Origin: Paramacrobiotus metropolitanus | Lineage: Eukaryota > Tardigrada > Eutardigrada > Parachela > Macrobiotidae | Length of the DNA: 34,295 nt | Direction: 5' to 3' | Assembly (NCBI RefSeq): GCF_019649055.1 | Contig: NW_026570590.1 | Span: forward strand, 1 to 34,295 | Shown here: one piece after another, positions 26,640 to 34,295 of the stretch | How positions within the stretch are numbered: position 1 is the first letter of the stretch | Layout: each line of letters opens with the position of its first letter | The notes under the pieces: model-generated | What the model saw: the letters and a program-made list of their open reading frames with translations, nothing else | Databases searched by the model: none | Told to the model about the DNA's origin: nothing | Position numbers and translations under genes: made by a program

Positions 26640-26956
26640 ATTACATATGAGGCCTGAAGACAAAGTCACCGAAATCATGAATTCACACAAAGCCGTAAGT
26701 TGGGACGGTTCGCGTTGCATTTATCAGATAAACGACGTATCTGCTTACTTGATCCATCTCGGTAGCGTTAGTGAGCAAAGGTGAGCCTCTGCTTTTGCGT
26801 AGAAGTACATACAGTATTTGGCGGGATACAGCTTACTTTAAGCGGAATCGAGGACTGTATCTTATTGAACTTACAATTTATTAATCCTTAAACGTTAGCA
26901 GTTGCTTATCTTATCTTCATAGATGTAACGGTAGGCCGAATTCGATGAATCTTGAG
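26640..26956. other. Host DNA between hypothetical exon and P element
   Basis: No supported gene; it may include upstream parts of the preceding minus-strand gene. Confidence 0.3.
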
Positions 26957-26964
26957 TAGTCAAC
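26957..26964. repeat. P-element target duplication, left (TAGTCAAC)
   Basis: The same eight bases occur at 32947-32954, next to the right terminal repeat. An 8-bp duplication is the signature of P-superfamily transposition. Read strictly with both inverted repeats starting ATATGCCCC, the duplication would be 7 bp (AGTCAAC) plus one shared T. Confidence 0.85.
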
Positions 26965-27107
26965 ATATGCCCCTTACCTATGCCCTGAAAGATTTTTAGC
27001 ATTTTAAAATCGATGTGCGAAGCAGGTGCGCGCTCGGTTTTCGTGCCAAAGCTGTCGTCAGAGCCCGCTACCCACGGGTGTTGCGCCAGATTCGCAAATC
27101 TTGCTTT
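26965..27107 (+). repeat. Left terminal inverted repeat (143 bp)
   Basis: Starts ATATGCCCCTTACC. Its reverse complement is at 32805-32947, with a single difference (gccaaag versus gccgaag). Similarity stops after ttgcttt. Confidence 0.93.
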
Positions 27108-27462
27108 TCACTTGACTGCACTCAGTCTTAATTCATTTTACTTACGCAAGGCGCAAGCAAAATTTTAGTGTAACACGGCAGTGGAGATAACTTATCCTCA
27201 TACGAATTGTCAATTTGTTACATCGAAAATGAAGCCTGAAATAACCGCAATTGGAATCAAAATAGTACAGTACTGCCATTTATAAATTTGAAAATGTGGA
27301 CCGAAAATCCACAATTCCAAGAAATTAAAAAATAATTATCCACGGATACCGGTACCCATGAAAAAATTTATCAGGCAACCGTCTTACTTGTAATTTCAGG
27401 AATCTGATGTAAAATTGAAATTTGTAAACGAGCTTAACTATATTAAAAAGAATAAATCACAC

Positions 27463-30400
27463 TTAATTCTCAAGTTTTCCCCTTTTTGTCGCATAATTCG
27501 TCAGGTTTTTTTTTATTTTATTTTGCTTCAGTTTTGCCAGTTTCGCCGGTTGTTCAGACATCTTTTCCGGCCGCTTCTTCCCAAATTTCAAATCAAAAAG
27601 ATCGTCACGCTTATTTTTAACATAGTTCTTCAACAAAAGATTAAACGTTTTGCGCAAAAGAATGTACTCGACTTCTACGTATGAGTTACACGAGCAGAGA
27701 TCAGAAAGAGGGTGAAAATTACTCAAGCTCATTTTAATGAGCATTAGCTTCAAAATCACAGCCAGTTGCGATTTACTCTTTATAAACTCCGGGAATTCCA
27801 CCGCTTTCATAAATAAATTATAAGCACTTTTACAAAGGAGAAAAGTTGCTTTCCTGGGAAGCGAGAGTCCAGAAAGTTCAGCCCTACTTCTCGCTCCTAT
27901 GTACGATGCACCGGGGAGATCACTTGATGACGAGAAAATATCCACCAGTTGTCCGCGACACATTTCGCAATTTGAATTTCGATCAGCCGTTCTAGCCAGC
28001 GCTGCCGTAGCATCGGCAATGGCATCCCCAAAAATATCCGCTCTATCACATTTTTCAGTTTGGTGTCCTAACAAGGTTTCAGGTCAATAAAGTTAAATAT
28101 CCATTATAAAAATTATTTACCTAACGACTCCCATGTAGAGTGAATAATATCCAGCATTCCAGTGCAGATCCACAAATGACTATCTTTTGCAATAAGCCTA
28201 AATAACCGAGAAAAATCGTTGTAATAAAATTTTATTTGCAATACACGATCAACCGGTACATTAAAATTTATCGCATAAATATATTATATATTAGGCATTA
28301 AATCTGCTTTATCCGTACTGTTCCAGCAACATGTTTTTTTCTTCTAAGGTAATTTCTTCCGATCCTATTAGAAGTTTCGACTCTTCCGAATTAGAAAAGC
28401 AGTAATCACGCAGTTGATGATTAGATTTTTTCCTGCGCTTTGGGAAGGGAGCGTCAGAAATCGATATCATGGTTTTCCTTGTTTTGAACCGGCTTCCAAC
28501 GTTTGGGCTTTCGGTCAGTTCCTGGTACGCTTCGATATTACTGATATTTTGGCGCACTTTTCCTGCAGTTAATTTGGTTGTTCCTAATTTTATAGCCGCA
28601 TTGAGCTCCTGCAAAATAACAAACATCATAAAGTCTAGTAAAATTTCTGACAAGAGGCTACTCGCTTCTATAGCATCGCTGCACTGCTTTCTTGGCAGTA
28701 TATATTCTGCACCGCGTTCGAGAGCAACCCTGGAAATTTCTTTTATGCCGTGTATAGTTGCATGTAAGCCTGTCCATGTCTGGCGAGGGAGTGATTCGCG
28801 GATGCACTGCGGATGCGGCCCGATTCCGCTAAGCGAATCCAGCATTTCCTGTAAAAGTTAATCCAAGAAATTAGTGCGAATAAAAACAGTATATAAAAGT
28901 ACAAATAAAAACCCACTGCAAATTTCCGATCAATATTTTCAAGAGTGATAACTTCGAAAAGAGGTTGTTTAAAACGGTGGGCTTGCTGTATAGACGACGT
29001 TGTTAAAGGATAATAAAATCCTCGCACATAGTGGATAAAATTAAGGATAATTTCAAGCCCGAACTTTATGGAGGTCACTTCTTCTCCACGAACTTCCGCC
29101 ATTCGTACTAGTAGTGGGTGGAACGGCGTCTGAGACACCAACATCGTTAAACATCCTACTGTACGGTCGGAAAATAACTGCAAGAACAACAACAGCACAA
29201 CCATGATTAATTGAAACTTAAAATAATACATAAATGTGCGATTTAAATATTCACCCCTTCCGCCGTTCTGGTGGACATTTTCTCAAAGGTATTAGGCCAT
29301 AAAAGTTTTCGTGTGATATCAGGAGCGTATTTCACCGGCGAGCAGCGCTCTAAATCAAAAAGTGTTTGGAGGAGGGATATATCAAAAATCCAATCGCCAA
29401 ACTGAAACAAAAATACATTTTAACATAATTTGCATAATTTAGTAATTCACAAAATAAAAATATGCGAAGTGATACTCTACATACAAATAATTTTCCGTTG
29501 TTGGAAGCTCTCAGAATGTTCGCCCATATCCTTTTCAGCAGGTGGCTAATATCCAAAATAATAATAACCATTTCGTTTTCGAGGTACGGATGAGGGAACT
29601 TCCAAGGAAAGACGTTTTCCTGAACGCGGAGGACAGAGCGGCAGCCGACATTTTCAGCCCCATGGTCCGAACATAATCCCCTGTTCCGAAACTTTGTATA
29701 CATTGCTAGCAGTCGAAGATTTCGGAGTAAGATTTTTGCCAAATCTTTCCCTTTCAGGTTTTTCACAAAATGATACGAGACGATTTTCCGCACGTTTCCC
29801 ACAATACTTTGGATAATAAATATTAATACGTTTTTCGCCGGAATCACTTCTTCCTGATTTTCTGCTACTCCAGTAACACGTCCATTCACGTACTCAATCT
29901 GCTGTGTCTGGTACGTAACATCACATATTAAGTTCACATCCCTATACGCATCCGGAATAGTCTCACAGAACTCTCCAAGTTTCCTCATGTGCTCCACATC
30001 TTCCCCATCATCAATGTCATAACTGGCTGTGTGATCTCGCAGAGTCCGACTGTGAGGAAGCGCAGCGCCAAGCACACGACGAAAAAAGTCGTAACAGGCA
30101 GCCGACAGATTTTTTGCCACAGCACACATTCGTTTAATCCAGGGGGAATATCGTCGCTGTTTTGATTTTTTAGAAGCTGAGACTATTAACTCTTTCGCGA
30201 ATTTTGCCACAGATGATATCTGCTGATTATGTAGAAAAACCTCGGTGTCGTCGGATTCGTTGCCTTCTTCATTCGGATCACTATGCGCCTCAATGTCATA
30301 GTTGGCACATGCAGGATCGTTGCTAAGTGTTGCCATCAATTCATCACACTGCTTTCCGATAACTAGGCACTGGTGTTGAATAACAGCATTCCTATCCGTA

Positions 30401-31516
30401 ATCCGAAAAGTCAAAAGTTTCTTCAGCGAGCGCTCATTCGATACTGTTTCATTCCCAATATAATCTTTTAACTCGTTACCAACCAGAACACCGTTAATAA
30501 AGAACGCTGGTGCTGCATCTGGCAGTATTCGTACGAGTACGGTATCATGATGAACGGTTTCCGGGGTAGACGCGGTAACAGAAATTTTGCCAAGTAGAAT
30601 GTCGTTGTCAGAGCGTTGCAAGACAGTGAATCCACATTCATTGATTACGGGATCACATTCAGCGCTCTTCAACTTCATGAAAAATTTTGAGGAGAAAAAC
30701 TGATGTTGCCCATTTTCTGCCAGTCGATTCAGCAGCCGCCGTGGAGGTTGAATAATTTTAGTCGGATTTGATGATCCCGGCCGCTCCGTAGGCACAGCTG
30801 ACAGAGATAATCTTGGCGTTAATCCGGTCCAAATAATGTCGTCTGTACGGAAATGCTGACTGCAGATGCGGTGATGTTTCAGAAATCCCGTCTTTTCAAG
30901 GTCTTTTCTGTCGCAGAAGGCAAAGAATGCCCGATAGCGCTGGTCTTCGCTTTTGTTAGGGATTTTAAAAAACGAAATATCCGCAAATTTGTTCGGTCGG
31001 TTGCTGCATCCATACACCACGCAAAGGGTTCCACCGTCAATCCTTGGACAACGCTCCGGTGCGGCTTCGTAATAGTGGTATGGATTGATGCAAATTTCGC
31101 CTTCTTCCAAACAGCAAGTTTCCATTGGCAGAAGGTTTTTTAACTTCGGTCCTCGGAATGACCTGACAACTGCGTGATTAATCGGCATATCCCGCCCAGA
31201 TATCTGCAAAAAATTAGATCTTAATGCAATCAACCTTCTGCCATGTTTTTTAATAAAAATGATTCTATTTATTTTAAAGCTGTTTTATTTAAGTATGAAA
31301 ATAAAAAGCGAATTACTCGAATACTGGAGCGGCCACGGAGGCCGACACAACCAGTCTTTTCGGTATCGCCACAAGTAACGGCAATAAAGAGATGTTGCAT
31401 GGCGTCCAAATCCGTTCTGAGTCTTCGCAGGACCACAGTAATAACTGTCTTAGCGTATCTAACTTTGGTTAATGGAGATCGGTGTAGAAGCAGTTTTTCG
31501 TGCCACGATAAGTTGT
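27463..31516 (-). CDS. P-type transposase with fused SMAD MH1 and THAP domains
   Basis: Exons by splice signals and frame: 31516-31317, 31203-29485, 29401-29255, 29177-28917, 28848-28319, 28197-28121 and 28067-27463; introns are 53-121 nt with GT-AG ends and matching phases. Domain order: an MH1-like zinc domain across exons 1-2 (TGCVGLRGR; METCC; CINPYHYYE), a THAP finger (CVVYGC, then FFKIPN, ICSQHF, SAVPT), then the P-element RNase H core. Catalytic candidates are Asp 29920-29922 (LICDVTYQ), Asp 29665-29667 (SDHGAENV) and Glu 28666-28668 (CSDAIEA). HLLKRIW and a C-terminal C-x2-C (NCEMC) also fit the family. It would bind the long inverted repeats and cut and paste the element. The N-terminus is uncertain: a strong acceptor (gttaacag) precedes 31516, so upstream exons exist; an unspliced start would be ATG 31538. 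Confidence 0.82.
31317..31516 (-). other. Exon with N-terminal half of the MH1 domain
   Basis: Encodes a helical stretch (TVVLRRLRTDLDAMQHLF) followed by KTGCVGLRGRSSIR, which lines up with the SMAD MH1 segment where the first zinc cysteine precedes the DNA-contacting beta hairpin. The donor CGA|GTAATT and the acceptor ttttttgcag|ATA at 31203 join it in phase 0 to GRDMP...CINPYHY. All four MH1 zinc positions (three Cys, one His) are present across the junction. Confidence 0.7.
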
Positions 31517-31585
31517 CTGTTAACAAAACAATGTGCACAATTCATGTTTTTATTAATTTATTATTTTAAATTTTTTGTTGCTCAC

Positions 31586-31918
31586 CGGTCACGCCCATCT
31601 TTTTTTCTTCCTCATGTTTCCTCTTTGCTGAATCCCGCCTGAGCTGCTCTTTCACCGCTTTTCTTTTTCGGTCCTAAATCAGCGGAATAAATTAGCAAGC
31701 ACATAAAATATTCAAGCGCATAGCTACCCAGCTGCACCGCAGAGAAGTTAAGCACAAAATCAGTAACGAAATAATTGATAGCCAATATGTAATTCACCTC
31801 GTCTCGTTTCAGCTTCGGTATCTCTCTCTGGTATGTTCCGCGATTTCGACTGGTACAGCCCGTAGACGGTAGTTGAGAGCATTTGGAGATAGTTGTATCA
31901 AGTCCGCATCGGTGAACG
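31586..31918 (-). other. Candidate upstream exons of the transposase
   Basis: An 88-nt open segment 31673-31586 is bounded by gatttag| and |GTGAGC. It joins exon 31516 in the right phase across a 69-nt intron and encodes a basic, charged stretch (starts DRKRKAVKEQLRRD). Before it, 31918-31798 is open in the phase that joins it (ends PKLKRDE|GTGAAT, intron 124 nt), while the next frame over the same DNA is also protein-like up to an (AG)n run. A 16-nt start exon ending CTGTGAAG|GTAGGC at 32428-32413 (ATG 32428) is also possible. I cannot choose between these. Confidence 0.35.
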
Positions 31919-32804
31919 CTGAATGTGATTCGTTAAAATCTTTCAAACACTGAACTGGTTCTTGTGCAAAAGTGAATAATTTATTTAATGTGGTGTATTT
32001 AGGTAATGCTTTAACTCGAACTTATTCCAAAAAATAATTTTACGGATTAGAAAAACACATAAATGCACACATAAATACGTACAGATAAAACCTCAGCTGT
32101 GAGCGAGGTGCTGTCAGAACTATGGGATATCGGGTTACTGCCGAGCACTTCAGCACTGTTCAGCCCATTTGTCCATCGTGATGGTTCGGACAGTCCAATT
32201 CATACGAGCATCACGATTCACGCGGTTTACAAGTTGAGCAATTTAACAATCACCGAGTATCTGAAAATAATAGAAAAAGCTTTATTTACTGACCATTATA
32301 GCCCTCGCATGATGTTACTTGTACTGGCAAAAAAAACTCAAAATACAGTATAGAAATAAAAAAATTTTAAAATAAGCATTTGAGCTACCATCAGGCTGTA
32401 TCAACTGCCTACCTTCACAGTTCGCCATTGTTAACTTATTCATATCAGTTGCACAGGCGACATGGAGAAATCGACGTTCATCCTGAAGTATATCACGGTG
32501 CCTTGTTGAAATCCATTCCACATCAAAGGGGCGCAGTGAACAGACAGCAAAGTCCCACGTATGTTTGTGGCACTCGGGTAGCCGATCGTGTAGCAAACTG
32601 CGTGAAGAGCCAATCTTTGCCACAACTGTACGCTCGGCACAGCGGTAATTTCAATAAGACGATAAACGATATTCCATTTCAGGTTGTAATAAACATTCAG
32701 GCAAAGAACGAAAACGATAAGATGTACAGTACAAAAGTAGGATTCCAACTGATATTTCAGAAATAAATATTGCGAAATAAGAGTAAGTACTAAAATGAGT
32801 GAAG

Positions 32805-32947
32805 AAAGCAAGATTTGCGAATCTGGCGCAACACCCGTGGGTAGCGGGCTCTGACGACAGCTTCGGCACGAAAACCGAGCGCGCACCTGCTTCGCACATC
32901 GATTTTAAAATGCTAAAAATCTTTCAGGGCATAGGTAAGGGGCATAT
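32805..32947 (-). repeat. Right terminal inverted repeat (143 bp)
   Basis: Reverse complement of 26965-27107 with one mismatch. It ends ...GGGGCATA(T) and is followed by TAGTCAAC (32947-32954, sharing one T). It lies upstream of the transposase, so it probably contains or abuts its promoter. Confidence 0.93.
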
Positions 32948-32954
32948 AGTCAAC

Positions 32955-34295
32955 CCTTGAAAGTCTGAACAGAATGTTTAGGCACGAAATGGAGACAACG
33001 AAAACGCTGGTAGTTTTCTACGTGTTTCTTTTGAGGGTTTATTGCAGAAAGAATTGAAAACAGACAAAAGAAAATGCAAGTGAAATTTAGGCAAAGCCAC
33101 GGCCAATGATAGTACAGATAGTGGAAACAATAGCTCCATAAAACATATTATATATTACTGAAACATTTACTGTCCAGTCTCTATCTCCAATTTGTACCGA
33201 GGCCTCTATTTTTCGTCTTCAAATGTTTTTTAGGATCTCTTATCTTAAGAAGAAGTTATACCATGTCGGGTAACAAAAATTTTAATTTTCCGAACTTTGT
33301 GGTTGGAATTAGTATGGTCTGTCCTAACTTCACACCACACCAATGCCCAAACAAATTTCCATTTAAAAAGTTATTCAGTTTTTTGTGAAGATTGTTGTTA
33401 TCGTTTTGGCGGACTGGCGATCTTTCTGCTCTGCTGCCACCTGTGCCTGTGGTCAAATCGTTTAGTTGAATGACCGCAGTTGGCAAAGAAACGGCACGGC
33501 CATCTAAACGCGCTTCCTTTATTCTAGAGAAGATTGCATGGTTTCAGGAATAACAGCCCACTGGCAAGTGAAATAGGGAGCAGACTGAAATCTTGTGTAT
33601 GCAGTAAGGACAAGATGAGATAACAAAAGCCGTGAGGCAAAGGGAAAGATATAACACTGTTCCGTGAGCGGTCGCTACTCACCAGTGGTCATTCTGTGCA
33701 TACATGAGCAAACTAACTGTGGCGGCACTGCAGGCGCAAAAATGAAAGATTCGGCGAAAGTGCAGAACAAAGAACGTTCTCCGCAGAATTCTGAGCAATT
33801 TGGCAACTTCAATTCGTAAAATCAATAACTAATTCACAAATCGTGATAAAATTCTCAGATTTGATCAGAATGTAGAAAAATCATTCGCTAACAACTTTAG
33901 GGAGGCTTTTCTTTGTAACTGTATTCTAACTCTCAACACAAAATAAAAGTGACTTCCGGTGAACAAAAATGCAAATTTTAGAAGCATTTTAAACTTTAAA
34001 CAGAAAAACTCTTCTCAGAGTTTTTCCTATTTCAGTAAACCCCACTTCTACGTTGGAGGTCAATTTTTTTGGAATCACTGAAATTTGTTATTACATTTCG
34101 AAAATTTGGATTGAAAAACATCGTTTTTTTTCGGTTTATTTCATACAAACATTTTTTTCTCTCATGAAGGTGTGTAGTATAATCATTTTGGTTGTTATAA
34201 ATTGTATGAGTTCGGATGTTAACGTTTCGCTCAACGAGCACAAGCGATTTTGCCACTCAGACCACGAACACGGTATAACTTCTCGTTAAACAAAA
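32955..34295. other. Host flank, no supported gene
   Basis: AT-rich DNA with only short, unstructured open frames on both strands. I see no RNA gene or repeat of note. Confidence 0.45.

Larger units (their letters stand above)
26965..32946 (-). mobile_element. P-superfamily (THAP9-like) DNA transposon, 6.0 kb
   Basis: A complete element: 143-bp terminal inverted repeats with one mismatch by eye (26965-27107 and 32805-32947), an 8-bp duplication of TAGTCAAC outside them, and a multi-exon THAP-type transposase on the minus strand filling the interior. The near-identity of the ends implies recent movement. The ends are far longer than the 31-bp repeats of the Drosophila P element. It inserted in host DNA between the hypothetical exon at 26347 and gene-free sequence on the right. 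Confidence 0.92.

Noticed and set aside
32380-32766. Plus-strand 128-codon frame inside the P element
   Set aside because: No recognisable features; it overlaps a possible first exon on the opposite strand and looks like a shadow frame.

Overview
The window is metazoan genomic DNA. It has spliced genes with 53-124 nt introns, a seven-transmembrane receptor, a Ty3/gypsy retrotransposon and a P-superfamily DNA transposon. The compact introns and overall look would suit a small-genome invertebrate such as a tardigrade, but that is a weak inference.

Layout. (1) 1-201: host flank. (2) 202-18316: an unusually large (18.1 kb) LTR retrotransposon with two 337-bp LTRs that look identical by eye, a 4-bp target duplication (ACAG) and a primer site of initiator-Met type. 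It has a structured leader, a 1267-codon Gag, a -1 frameshift cassette, a long Pol (protease, RT, RNase H), an in-frame UAG, a separate integrase ORF and a 2.8-kb untranslated tail. (3) 18321-26956: host DNA holding a frameshifted GPCR, a coiled-coil/ORF1p-like protein and several minus-strand fragments I cannot name. (4) 26965-32946: a complete P/THAP9-type DNA transposon with 143-bp terminal inverted repeats, an 8-bp target duplication and a multi-exon minus-strand transposase. (5) 32955-34295: host DNA with no gene that I can support.

Two observations stand out. First, the retrotransposon carries about 119 exact copies of AGGTCA/TGACCT (my manual count; about 9 expected by chance), mostly as AAAGGTCA(C) or GTGACCTTT. 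They occur in untranslated regions and in all three codon phases of gag and pol, so selection appears to act on the nucleic acid rather than the protein. AGGTCA is the classic nuclear-receptor half-site. In the leader the motif is phased at about 30 and then about 42 bp. It points one way in the leader and mostly the other way downstream, so 5' and 3' copies are complementary in the RNA.

Second, the P-type transposase appears to have an N-terminal SMAD MH1 zinc DNA-binding domain, split over two exons, directly in front of its THAP zinc finger. That gives MH1-THAP-RNase H, a domain order I do not know from any described transposase.

In the retrotransposon, Gag-Pol would arise by -1 slippage at G_GGA_AAC before an 11-bp hairpin. 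Integrase would then require UAG readthrough or reinitiation. In the P element, the transposase would act on the long inverted repeats.
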